DNA of 6,460 bases from CAZSWR01 sp964610885 (GCA_964610885.1 CAZSWR010000134.1:1-6460); one strand, 5' to 3'; positions 1-5,983 are shown, counted from the stretch's first letter. The notes: generated by a model not told the origin, from the letters alone. Program-made: numbers and translations.

Positions 1-240
1 TCGTTACATTGAATTTTCAACCGTTTGTCCAGATTGCGCTGGAGCAGTACACCTCTTAGCCTTCGAACTATTTTTGTACTTCGAGACAATCGATCTCGAT
101 TAAAGTGCACTTTTCAGGATAAACAATAAACACTTTGTTGATACAAATCAGCATATAAACACGTCATAATATCAGACATAATGCTTTACATTGAATCTTA
201 ATAACCATTGAAATTCCATATTGTTAAGAAATTATGCACA
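1..240. other. Non-coding stretch downstream of dus
   Basis: This AT-rich stretch lies beyond the dus gene and its hairpin. I see no ORF longer than about 17 codons on the minus strand and none with a ribosome binding site. It contains a hairpin (TCGAGA at 81-86 pairing with TCTCGA at 94-99) and directly after it a perfect 12-bp palindrome, AAAGTGCACTTT, at 102-113. These could be the terminator region of a gene entering from the left. An 11-base word, TTACATTGAAT, occurs at 4-14 and again at 186-196, which may be chance. No RNA gene was recognised. Confidence 0.6.
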
Positions 241-257
241 CACACTTCCGAAGTGTG
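241..257 (-). terminator. Hairpin after dus, possible terminator
   Basis: CACACTT (241-247) and AAGTGTG (251-257) pair perfectly around a CCG loop, 37 bp past the dus stop codon. Read on the minus strand, the stem is followed by a T-rich but interrupted run (TGTGCATAATTTCTT). It lacks a clean U tract, so termination here is likely but not certain; the stem could instead only stabilise the 3' end of the transcript. Confidence 0.4.
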
Positions 258-293
258 GCACGTCTTGTTATTAATCTAAGTTTTTATTTGAAA

Positions 294-1283
294 TTATTCG
301 TCTTTGCTCCAAATCCTGTCCTCGAGGAACTGGGCGTACTCGAGCAGGGCGCTCTCGATATCAGAATACTCGTGCAGAGTCATCAGTTTTTGTTTCATTT
401 CCGAAGAGCCGTAGAAACCCTTCAGGTAGCCTGAATAATGTTTCCTGAATTCGTATATCGACTTGGGGCAGCCCTTGATTTCTATCATTAATCTCAAATG
501 CTCCAAGCAAACGTTGATCTTCTCTCTTGGCGAGGCCGAATCGGGTTCGATACCGCGGTAAACCAAATCCGCCGCCTCTTTGAAAAGGAAAGGATTCCCA
601 GTGGCAGCGCGTCCGATCATTATTCCGTCGCACTTCGTGGTTGCGAATGCACGGGCTGCGTCTTGTGCAGTTTTCACATCGCCATTCAGTATCACCGGCA
701 GGGGCGTTACGGCTTTCACTTTATCAATCCAGGACCAATCCGCTTCGCCGCTCATGCCCATGTCCCGCGTGCGGCAGTGGAGCGTCAGCACTTGGACGCC
801 CGTCTTGTGCAGTTGTTCGGCAATCTCCAGAATGACGATGCATCGCGGATCCCATCCCAAACGAGTCTTGACGGTTACCGGAATCTTAACTGCAGCGGCA
901 ACGGCCGTGGCCATTTCGAGCAATCGGTCAGGTTCCTTGAGGAATGCAGCTCCGGCATTGTTGCCCACGACCTTCCGCACCCAGCATCCGAAATTAATAT
1001 CGAGGAAGTCTGCACCTGATTCTTCGACGATCCGCGCTGCTTGGATCATCGATTCGACCTTGCTTCCGAATATCTGAATGAATGCCGGCCGCTCTTCGTC
1101 GTGAATCACCATTTTCCTCTGCGATTTCACTGAATCGCGGATTAATGCCTCTGCGGCAATAAACTCCGAATAGACCAAACCCGCGCCCATTCGGCGGCAC
1201 ATCACTCGGAATGGCTGATCGGTTATTCCTTCCATCGGGGCCAAAGCAATCGGCCTGTCTATTTCTATGTTTCCTATTTTCAT
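294..1283 (-). CDS. dusB: tRNA-dihydrouridine synthase, DusB type
   Basis: This 329-residue protein has the length and full layout of a flavin-dependent tRNA-dihydrouridine synthase, which reduces uridines in the tRNA D-loop using FMN and NADPH in the cytoplasm. Visible motifs are the N-terminal APMEGITDQPFR (15-26), the catalytic region DINFGC (95-100) with Cys100, TVKTRLGWD (137-145) with the FMN-contacting Lys139, LHCRTR (168-173) with His169, the NGDV turn (200-203), and the phosphate-binding GIMIGRAATGNP (220-231). The TIM barrel is followed by the usual helical C-terminal domain. The start MKIGNIEIDRPI matches family starts. One oddity is Trp101 after the catalytic cysteine, where the family usually has proline (GCP). 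LHCRTR also replaces the commoner LHGRTR. The gene is separated from its upstream neighbour by a terminator-like hairpin, and I see no clear promoter. The Dus family call is very sure; the DusB subgroup is less so. Confidence 0.93.
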   Translation of the reverse strand: MKIGNIEIDRPIALAPMEGITDQPFRVMCRRMGAGLVYSEFIAAEALIRDSVKSQRKMVIHDEERPAFIQIFGSKVESMIQAARIVEESGADFLDINFGCWVRKVVGNNAGAAFLKEPDRLLEMATAVAAAVKIPVTVKTRLGWDPRCIVILEIAEQLHKTGVQVLTLHCRTRDMGMSGEADWSWIDKVKAVTPLPVILNGDVKTAQDAARAFATTKCDGIMIGRAATGNPFLFKEAADLVYRGIEPDSASPREKINVCLEHLRLMIEIKGCPKSIYEFRKHYSGYLKGFYGSSEMKQKLMTLHEYSDIESALLEYAQFLEDRIWSKDE

Positions 1284-1295
1284 CTGATTCTCGCT

Positions 1296-1311
1296 TTCGG
1301 GCAGTCCCGAA
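1296..1311 (-). promoter_or_regulatory. Perfect hairpin in the dus leader
   Basis: TTCGGG (1296-1301) and CCCGAA (1306-1311) form a perfect 6-bp stem around the tetraloop CAGT, ending 13 bp before the dus start codon at 1283. On the transcript its 5' arm contains CGGGAC. That word is also complementary to GTCCCG inside the preceding terminator hairpin (positions 1344-1339), so the two structures could compete. The pairing is seen in the sequence; a regulatory role is inference. Confidence 0.35.
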
Positions 1312-1317
1312 CCAAAG

Positions 1318-1352
1318 AAAACTCCATCTCGACTTTTGCGGGACGGAGTTTT
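1318..1352 (-). terminator. Rho-independent terminator after the small secreted-protein gene
   Basis: AAAACTCC (1318-1325) pairs with GGAGTTTT (1345-1352). Inside it a second short stem can form (1327-1331 with 1339-1343) around an A-rich loop. Read on the minus strand the 3' arm runs into TTTTCTTT, which supplies a U-rich tail. It lies 35 bp beyond the stop codon of the gene ending at 1387 and 35 bp before dus. It therefore probably separates the two transcription units, perhaps with read-through into dus. Confidence 0.65.
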
Positions 1353-1386
1353 GAAAAATACTTATTTACTCTGGCATAAACAGATG

Positions 1387-1809
1387 TTACTGTTTTTGTT
1401 CTTGTTGTTTCTTGTAATTGTTTGCCGCGTCGCCAATGGCATCGACAAACCTTTTATATTTCTCGGCTTGCGATCCGGAAAATTTTGCCCTTTCGAGGAA
1501 TTTCAGTAGTATCCTTGCCGATTCCAAATCGACAGAATATTCCACTTGGTCCGAGGGCGAGCGTTTGTTGTCTTGGATATCTTTGACAGCGGCCTTGAAG
1601 AAGTTTTTAACGGACATGAATGCGTCCACCTCGGCGCCGGAGATCTCGATCGTGTTCAGTGCGTTGTTCATAAAGACAACATCTTCGACGAAGAATTTCG
1701 GTTTCAGGACAATTTTTTGTGCCTGCTGCTGGGCGGATTGCTGTTGTGCCTCGATTGCTCCGCCGGCGATCAGCATTGCTACCAAGATGGCCAAAATATA
1801 CTGTTTCAT
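1387..1809 (-). CDS. Small secreted glutamine-rich protein, unknown function
   Basis: The product is 140 residues and I do not recognise its family. It begins with a clear Sec signal peptide: Lys2, a hydrophobic core at about 4-17, and a likely cleavage after AIEA (residue 21). The mature protein starts with a glutamine-rich stretch (QQQSAQQQAQ, 22-31) and ends with QQEQKQ. The middle (about 45-130) looks alpha-helical and charged, with no cysteines. It is therefore probably periplasmic or attached to the outer membrane by contacts rather than by a lipid, since there is no lipobox. An in-frame ATG lies 33 bp upstream, but the start at 1809 is preferred because the signal peptide begins there and it has the best Shine-Dalgarno in the window (AGGTGA). 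It follows porQ by 79 bp and may share its transcript. A -7-like TAGATTTG (1834-1827) also exists, but no -33 box was found. Confidence 0.85.
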   Translation of the reverse strand: MKQYILAILVAMLIAGGAIEAQQQSAQQQAQKIVLKPKFFVEDVVFMNNALNTIEISGAEVDAFMSVKNFFKAAVKDIQDNKRSPSDQVEYSVDLESARILLKFLERAKFSGSQAEKYKRFVDAIGDAANNYKKQQEQKQ

Positions 1810-1813
1810 AAAA

Positions 1814-1819
1814 TCACCT
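1814..1819 (-). promoter_or_regulatory. Shine-Dalgarno AGGTGA, fixes the start at 1809
   Basis: On the minus strand AGGTGA lies four bases before the ATG at 1809. It matches the anti-Shine-Dalgarno core better than any other site in this window, and it favours the shorter start over the ATG 33 bp upstream. Confidence 0.6.
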
Positions 1820-1888
1820 ATAATTTCAAATCTACTATTCAATTATACGATAAAAAAAGGAATACTGACCGCACGGCGCGAAAAATTG

Positions 1889-2860
1889 TTAATCGACATC
1901 GAAATTGATACCGAAGCGGTGCAACGTGGCCGACGTACCAACCTGGCCGATTGCGTAGTCGAAATTAAAATATTTCGTACGGATTCCGATTCCGCCATTG
2001 AATCCTGACATTTTTTTGTCGTTGTCCGGCGCGGCAAATCTGCGAATTTGATTATCGAAGCCGAAGCGAATGAGGAAGTTCTTGGCCTTGCCGAAACCAA
2101 TCTCGCCGCCTAATGCAAAATTTTTAAATTTGTCGAAGAAGTTGTCTTCGTTGTCTGCCAAATGGTGGAACGAGAAGTTAAAAAGCAAAGGCAAACCCTT
2201 GAGGGCGTGGTTGAAGCCAAGGCGCACATCGAGCGGAATGTCTTCTTTAGTGCCGTCGAAGGTGGAGAGTTGCGATCCGGCGTGGAGCACGGAAAGCCCA
2301 ATGCAAGTGCGGTCGTCGGAAAGCTTGTAGAGCAGGCCGCCATCGAAGGCAATACCCATTGAATTGTATGAATCGATATTGGCGTGGAGCATTTTGAGTG
2401 TTACGCCATAGTACAGATTCTCGTCCAATATATTCGAATAGCTGGCCCCGAGGGCAAAGTTGCCCGCGGAGAAAGTCCCCTTGTTCTCGAAATTTGCGTC
2501 CGATGCGTCGAACGAACCGAAGCTGGTGTAGGAAACGGAGACGGCGAGGGTTCCATTTTCTTTCAGATGGTGGACGTACGAGGCTTGGCCGGAGTTAATG
2601 TCTAAAACGTGTTTGAAGAAAGTTAAGGCGAGCCTTTTGTCGGTAACAGTCGAAATCGTTGCCGGATTGATGAATACTCCCGAAGCGTCGTCCGCGAGCG
2701 CGACTGTGCTCTGGGCCAGGGCCGAAGAGCGTGCGCTCGAATTGTAGCGCAGGAATTGGAATGGCGACGTTTCGTAGGCAAAAGCGTTTGAACCGGCTGC
2801 GACGAACATAGCAATCGCCGTTGCGGCCATGCTGCATTTGACAAACATTTGTTTTAGCAT
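1889..2860 (-). CDS. porQ: PorQ-like outer-membrane protein (PorV/PorQ family, type IX secretion)
   Basis: The 323-residue product is an outer-membrane beta-barrel of the PorV/PorQ family. PorQ is a component associated with the type IX secretion system of Bacteroidota, which exports proteins and attaches them to the cell surface. A signal peptide covers 1-28, with cleavage after AFA. The family's N-terminal signature follows: SARSSALAQSTVALADDASGVFINPA (42-67). PorQ-like segments come next: LDINSGQASYVHH (86-98), FGSFDASDANF (114-124), GTFSAGNFALGASYS (128-142), and DIPLDVRLGFNHALKGLP (207-224). Alternating hydrophobic strands run to the aromatic C-terminal strand HRFGINF (314-320). The start at 2860 is chosen because the signal peptide begins there; an upstream in-frame ATG at 2932 would add 24 residues lying over the -7 box. 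A good promoter lies at 2920-2950. PorV/PorQ membership is sure; PorQ rather than another paralogue is likely. Confidence 0.85.
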   Translation of the reverse strand: MLKQMFVKCSMAATAIAMFVAAGSNAFAYETSPFQFLRYNSSARSSALAQSTVALADDASGVFINPATISTVTDKRLALTFFKHVLDINSGQASYVHHLKENGTLAVSVSYTSFGSFDASDANFENKGTFSAGNFALGASYSNILDENLYYGVTLKMLHANIDSYNSMGIAFDGGLLYKLSDDRTCIGLSVLHAGSQLSTFDGTKEDIPLDVRLGFNHALKGLPLLFNFSFHHLADNEDNFFDKFKNFALGGEIGFGKAKNFLIRFGFDNQIRRFAAPDNDKKMSGFNGGIGIRTKYFNFDYAIGQVGTSATLHRFGINFDVD

Positions 2861-2919
2861 ACTATTTCCAATAAAGTGAACAAAAACGGTAAATACCCGC
2901 CATGTTTTTCGTCCTATTT

Positions 2920-2950
2920 CAAATTTACGCACTTATTATTTAATAATCAA
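2920..2950 (-). promoter_or_regulatory. Bacteroidota-type promoter of porQ
   Basis: On the minus strand, TTG (2950-2948, within TTGTTG) is followed by a 20-bp gap and TAAATTTG (2927-2920). This matches the known Bacteroidota consensus -33 TTTG / -7 TAnnTTTG. Predicted transcription starts near 2913, giving a leader of about 50 bases before the porQ ATG. The -33 box overlaps the stop codon region of the preceding small gene. Confidence 0.65.
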
Positions 2951-3159
2951 CAATCCAAGTATGGATAGAAATCAAATTCCGAACAACATTTCAGATCATC
3001 GACCAATACGGTCTTAATCGTATCTCGAACCTTTCCCATTTTTTCGATATCCCATTGAATCTCCTTTGCGGAAGGATTCAATTTTCTGATTATTTCAAAG
3101 ATTTCGCAATCGACGAAATCCTGCCTTTCAATCATTATGTCAGTCAGGCCGTTTTCCAT
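2947..3159 (-). CDS. 70-residue protein of unknown function, last gene of the par operon
   Basis: I do not recognise this protein. It is 70 residues, acidic-mixed and soluble, with no signal peptide or membrane segment. It has four cysteines (18, 58, 59 and the last residue, 70), a helical-looking middle (19-53), and an aromatic acidic tail (EFDFYPYLDC). The frame continues upstream to an ATG at 3204, but the start at 3159 is chosen because it lies one base after the stop codon of the thioesterase gene, with GGGAAA upstream. That arrangement suggests translational coupling and supports a real gene. No function can be inferred from the neighbours, which are par genes and a thioesterase. It could be a lineage-specific gene. 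Confidence 0.65.
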   Translation of the reverse strand: MENGLTDIMIERQDFVDCEIFEIIRKLNPSAKEIQWDIEKMGKVRDTIKTVLVDDLKCCSEFDFYPYLDC

Positions 3160-3160
3160 T

Positions 3161-3616
3161 CTATTTCCCTTGCTTTTCCGAATGCCTGCGGAGGAAATCC
3201 ACAAAGAAAGCCGGCACGCGGCCCGGACGGCGCGTTGCGGAATTCATGTACGAATGGATGGTATAACCTGTGCAAATAACGTCGTCTCCGCGGCGAATTG
3301 TGTAGTCGAAGCGCGGGCGAGGGCCTGCCGTGTGCACGTAAGCGGTTTCTATTTCGAGCAAATCGTCATAGAGTGCCGGCTGGTTGTAGAATGCACGAGA
3401 TTCGATTAGCGGCAGCATAATGCCATTCTCTTCGAAGACGGCGTAGGGCAGCCCAAGCGAACGAAACAATTCGGTCCTCCCTATCTCGAAGTAATAAAAA
3501 TAATTGCCGTTATAGACCACGCCCATTTTGTCTGTGTCGCCATAGCGCACGCGCTGCTGGGTCGAGTTGCGCAACTCCAAGCCTTCGAATGTCTCTTTGT
3601 TCGTTCCGCTCGCCAT
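3161..3616 (-). CDS. Acyl-CoA thioesterase, YbgC/4-hydroxybenzoyl-CoA thioesterase type (hotdog fold)
   Basis: The 151-residue product fits the single-domain hotdog thioesterases of the YbgC/FadM group, which hydrolyse acyl-CoA esters in the cytoplasm. The hallmark region is VRYGDTDKMGVVYNGNYF (23-40). Asp29 in it corresponds to the catalytic aspartate of 4-hydroxybenzoyl-CoA thioesterase, and the GVVYNGNY stretch begins the long central helix (FEIGRTELFR, 43-52). The beta sheet is seen in 65-120. The substrate cannot be told from sequence. YbgC of proteobacteria sits in the tol-pal cluster and is linked to envelope lipids; here there is no tol-pal and the gene instead follows parB. Its ATG overlaps the parB stop codon by one base (TGATG), which points to coupled translation. 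The family is sure; the physiological role is open. Confidence 0.9.
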   Translation of the reverse strand: MASGTNKETFEGLELRNSTQQRVRYGDTDKMGVVYNGNYFYYFEIGRTELFRSLGLPYAVFEENGIMLPLIESRAFYNQPALYDDLLEIETAYVHTAGPRPRFDYTIRRGDDVICTGYTIHSYMNSATRRPGRVPAFFVDFLRRHSEKQGK

Positions 3617-4581
3617 CAGAATTTCTCGGGTTTTGCGGATGAGAAAATATCAACCAAGCGCTCGAACTCGTCGATAGAATAGAACTCGAATTCGATTGTG
3701 CCTTGGGACTCATTTTTGGGTGTGATTTTCACCTGAGTGGCGTATATCTGCCTGAGGAGTTTTTCGTTGTCCTCCAGTATCAGAGCAGTTTCCGGGCTGA
3801 CTGCATCCTTGCCGTTCGTGCGGCGGGCAGCCGAGCCGTTTTGTTTTTGCGATTCGCCCTCGGTGAATTTGCCGGCTTCCATATCGCGCACCATTGCTTC
3901 GGTGGCGCGGACTGACAGGTTTTGGTTGACGATTCGGTCCCACGCCTTTTCGATCTCGTCAACCGAGTTCATTGCGACGAGCGCGCGGGCATGGCCCATG
4001 GAAATCACTTTTTTCCTAAGGCTATCCTGGACTTTCTCGGGCAGTCGGAGCAGGCGCAGGAAGTTTGTAACTGTGGAGCGGTCTTTGCCGACCTTGTGCG
4101 CCACTTGTTCTTGTGTCAGTTTGCATTCCTCGATCAGCTGGTGGTATCCGCTGGCGATCTCGATTGGATTCAGGTTCTCGCGCTGAACGTTTTCGATAAG
4201 AGCGATTTCGAGCATTTGCACGTCGCTGACGTTATCGAGTATGTATGCAGGAATCTTGTTCAATCCGGCGGCGATTGTGGCGCGTGTACGCCTTTCGCCA
4301 GAGATCAGCTCGTATCCGTCCGGCGCGCGGCGGACCGTGATCGGTTGGATAACGCCCTGCTCTTTTATTGAGTTCTTCAGTTCTTCGAGAGCCTTCGGGT
4401 CGAACTCCTTACGCGGCTGGTAAGGATTGAACTGGATTTTCGAGGTATCGATAAGAGCGAAATTGCCTTCGGTTGTTTCTTCAGGTTTGAATTTGAATCC
4501 TCTGTCGGAAAATTCGACAGAAGGTATCAGAGCGCCCAATCCCTTTCCAAGCCCGGTATGCAATTTTTTTGAAGTACTCAT
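3616..4581 (-). CDS. parB: ParB chromosome partitioning protein (Spo0J type)
   Basis: The 321-residue product binds parS sites near the origin, spreads as a CTP-dependent clamp, and works with ParA to separate origins. The N-terminal LGKGLGALIP (11-20) is the conserved segment that stimulates the ParA ATPase. The ParB/Srx domain runs from about 42 to 135 and contains the CTP-binding GERRTR (95-100) and the ENVQRENLNP box (130-139). The helix-turn-helix DNA-binding domain spans about 155-181 (LTQEQVAHKVGKDRSTVTNF and following residues). A hydrophilic linker (235-262) precedes the C-terminal dimerisation domain (265-321). The threonine in GERRTR is less common than the aromatic or leucine seen in many relatives. 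It starts 36 bp after parA. No full parS site is in the window. Confidence 0.96.
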   Translation of the reverse strand: MSTSKKLHTGLGKGLGALIPSVEFSDRGFKFKPEETTEGNFALIDTSKIQFNPYQPRKEFDPKALEELKNSIKEQGVIQPITVRRAPDGYELISGERRTRATIAAGLNKIPAYILDNVSDVQMLEIALIENVQRENLNPIEIASGYHQLIEECKLTQEQVAHKVGKDRSTVTNFLRLLRLPEKVQDSLRKKVISMGHARALVAMNSVDEIEKAWDRIVNQNLSVRATEAMVRDMEAGKFTEGESQKQNGSAARRTNGKDAVSPETALILEDNEKLLRQIYATQVKITPKNESQGTIEFEFYSIDEFERLVDIFSSAKPEKF

Positions 4582-4587
4582 ATCGCA

Positions 4588-4594
4588 GTTTCAC
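4588..4594. other. parS half-site-like word before parB
   Basis: GTTTCAC equals the left half of the classic parS palindrome (TGTTTCACGTGAAACA), but the right half is absent. It lies in the short parA-parB gap. A seven-base match is weak and may be chance. Confidence 0.15.
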
Positions 4595-4617
4595 TAATAT
4601 TCTTTAAAATCAGTCAA

Positions 4618-5406
4618 TTAATTCCAATTGGAATTTTTTTCGATAATCTCTTTTGCTAAGTCCAAGTAATTCTTCGCTCCGACACTGATGGCATCGTACA
4701 GGATGACCGGCTTGCCGTGGCTGGGAGCTTCGGAAAGCCTGACGTTTCTATTGATCACGGTTGCGAAAGCTTTTTCTTTGAAGTGGCGGCGCACCTCGTC
4801 CACGACTTGGTTCGAGAGCCGGAGCCGGCCGTCGAACATGGTGAGCAGCACGCCCTCGATGTCGAGTTTCGTGTTCAGGCGGTAGTTCACGATCGAAATC
4901 GTATTGAGCAACTGCCCGAGGCCTTCGAGCGCGTAGTATTCGCATTGGACAGGGATCAGCACCGAATCGGCGGATGTGAGCGCGTTCAGCGTGAGCAGCC
5001 CGAGCGATGGCGGGCAATCGATGATAATGAACCGATAATCGTTACGAACCTGTTCGAGTACGTTTTTGAGCGTCATTTCGCGGTCTTTTTTGTTAACCAT
5101 TTCGATTTCTGCGCCGACCAAGTTGATATGCGAAGGCAGAAGGCTCAGGTTCGGCATATCTGTTTCGAGAATTGCCGATTTGACAGGTGCGCCATTGACA
5201 AGCGTTTCGTAGATGGTCGCATCCAAATGGCGCGAATCCACTCCCACGCCGTTCGAGGCATTCGCCTGAGGATCGATATCGACAAGCAGTACAGGAACGT
5301 CTGCCGCGGCCAGCGAAGCAGCTAAATTTATGGATGTCGTCGTTTTCCCTACGCCGCCCTTTTGGTTGGCGACTGCAATTATTTTTCCCATAGCTTCAGA
5401 AATCAT
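4618..5406 (-). CDS. parA: ParA chromosome partitioning ATPase (Soj type)
   Basis: The 262-residue product is a ParA/MinD-superfamily ATPase that dimerises with ATP, binds DNA non-specifically and moves ParB-parS complexes on the nucleoid. It lacks an N-terminal HTH, as expected for a chromosomal Soj-type protein. Motifs are the deviant Walker A KGGVGKTT (16-23) with signature Lys16 and Lys21, the A' motif DIDPQ (43-47), and Walker B FIIIDCPPSLG (126-136). Conserved IPVQCEYYALEGLGQLL (151-167) and RNVRLSEAPSHGKPV (220-234) are also present. Two starts are possible. The ATG at 5406 overlaps the Nudix stop codon as ATGA and suits coupling; the ATG at 5391 gives MGKIIAVANQ, the usual family N-terminus. 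I list the longer form, but the true start may be 5391. All key residues are intact. Confidence 0.95.
   Translation of the reverse strand: MISEAMGKIIAVANQKGGVGKTTTSINLAASLAAADVPVLLVDIDPQANASNGVGVDSRHLDATIYETLVNGAPVKSAILETDMPNLSLLPSHINLVGAEIEMVNKKDREMTLKNVLEQVRNDYRFIIIDCPPSLGLLTLNALTSADSVLIPVQCEYYALEGLGQLLNTISIVNYRLNTKLDIEGVLLTMFDGRLRLSNQVVDEVRRHFKEKAFATVINRNVRLSEAPSHGKPVILYDAISVGAKNYLDLAKEIIEKNSNWN
4620..4635. repeat. 16-bp perfect palindrome at the end of parA
   Basis: AATTCCAATTGGAATT is its own reverse complement and covers the final parA codons and the first base of its stop codon. It is not the parS consensus (no CACGTG core). It could fold as a small hairpin in the transcript between parA and parB, or be a protein-binding site. 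It is near an imperfect relative, CAATTGGATAATTG, at 6183-6196. The symmetry is seen directly; the role is unknown. Confidence 0.45.
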
Positions 5407-5963
5407 GGTTTAAGAAAATCAGTTCCGTATTTCATATAATAGTACATAAAGGCGACCAGTACGAGCGAATGATGAATCCTCTTATCGAGTATCATTCGTC
5501 TAATGTCTCCGATAGGCACTTCAATTATTTCAATGTCTTCGTTCACGTCGAGCGATTGGCGGCGCACGCATTCGCAATTGTGCCAAACGTAGCAGAAATG
5601 CGAGTTGTTCATAAACGCCGGATTGGGATAATCATCCCCAAGGAGGATCGCCCTACCCTCGCCCAAATAGCCGGTTTCCTCCAGGCATTCCCTTTCGGCG
5701 GCGGCCATTGGGTCTTCGCCTTGCTCAACCATTCCGCCGGGCAGTTCGAGAGTAACCTCGTCCACGCCGTGGCGGTATTGCTCTACCATAACAATATTGC
5801 CTGTTTTGGTAACAGGTATGATATTGGCCCATCGGGGGGCTTCCAACACTACGAAATTGCCTTCGTTCCTCCATATCGGATGCTCGCGATGGCATTTCGT
5901 AACATTGAAAATCTTCAGGTTTTCAATCTCTGTACGCTTCAGAGTGGCCCACTTACTAATCAT
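5403..5963 (-). CDS. Nudix hydrolase, ADP-ribose pyrophosphatase type
   Basis: The 186-residue product has a complete Nudix box: Gly77, five residues, Glu83, seven residues, then RECLEETGY (91-99) fitting REUXEEXGU. The upstream segment VMVEQYRHGVDEVTLELPGG (59-78) is the pattern of ADP-ribose/nucleoside diphosphate sugar pyrophosphatases, which cleave ADP-ribose to AMP and ribose 5-phosphate. The N-terminal 50 residues form the family's beta domain used for dimerisation (WRNEGNFVVLEAPRWANIIPVTK). The family is sure; the substrate is inferred, and related enzymes act on other nucleotide sugars. It is the first gene of the operon, with promoter at 6029-6059 and a leader of about 60 bases. Its TGA overlaps the parA ATG by four bases. 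A Nudix gene directly before parA is not the usual neighbour, and a shared function is not evident. The Shine-Dalgarno is weak. Confidence 0.93.
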   Translation of the reverse strand: MISKWATLKRTEIENLKIFNVTKCHREHPIWRNEGNFVVLEAPRWANIIPVTKTGNIVMVEQYRHGVDEVTLELPGGMVEQGEDPMAAAERECLEETGYLGEGRAILLGDDYPNPAFMNNSHFCYVWHNCECVRRQSLDVNEDIEIIEVPIGDIRRMILDKRIHHSLVLVAFMYYYMKYGTDFLKP

Positions 5964-5970
5964 CTTTGTT

Positions 5971-5983
5971 TTGTTTCAAACAA
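5971..5983. repeat. Inverted repeat in the operon leader
   Basis: TTGTTT and AAACAA flank a single C just before the Nudix start codon. The left part includes TGTTTCA, equal to the first seven bases of the parS consensus, but the centre CGTG is absent. It may be a small operator for autoregulation or chance; the AT-rich repeat is too short to fold stably. Confidence 0.25.

Noticed and set aside
69..76. TATTTTTG on the plus strand, a possible -7 box
   Set aside because: No TTG or TTTG lies 19-21 bp upstream and no plus-strand gene follows.
1..196. 11-base direct repeat TTACATTGAAT (4-14 and 186-196) as mobile element ends
   Set aside because: It is a short AT-rich match with no transposase, no terminal inverted repeats and no target duplication.
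234..434. 66-codon plus-strand ORF starting in the gap after dus
   Set aside because: Most of it is antisense to the dus 3' end; its start lies at the hairpin at 241-257, and no ribosome binding site precedes it.
498..1077. Plus-strand ORFs of 165-173 codons across dus
   Set aside because: They are antisense to an intact Dus protein, with no ribosome binding site, promoter or recognisable motif.
1418..2008. 196-codon plus-strand ORF opposite the secreted protein and the porQ end
   Set aside because: The minus strand carries a signal peptide gene with a good Shine-Dalgarno and a PorQ family protein; the plus ORF is a Cys/Ser-rich shadow.
4717..5325. 202-codon plus-strand ORF across parA
   Set aside because: It lies wholly antisense to parA, whose motifs are complete. 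Its composition (rich in Arg, His, Val, Phe) is that of a reverse-strand shadow.
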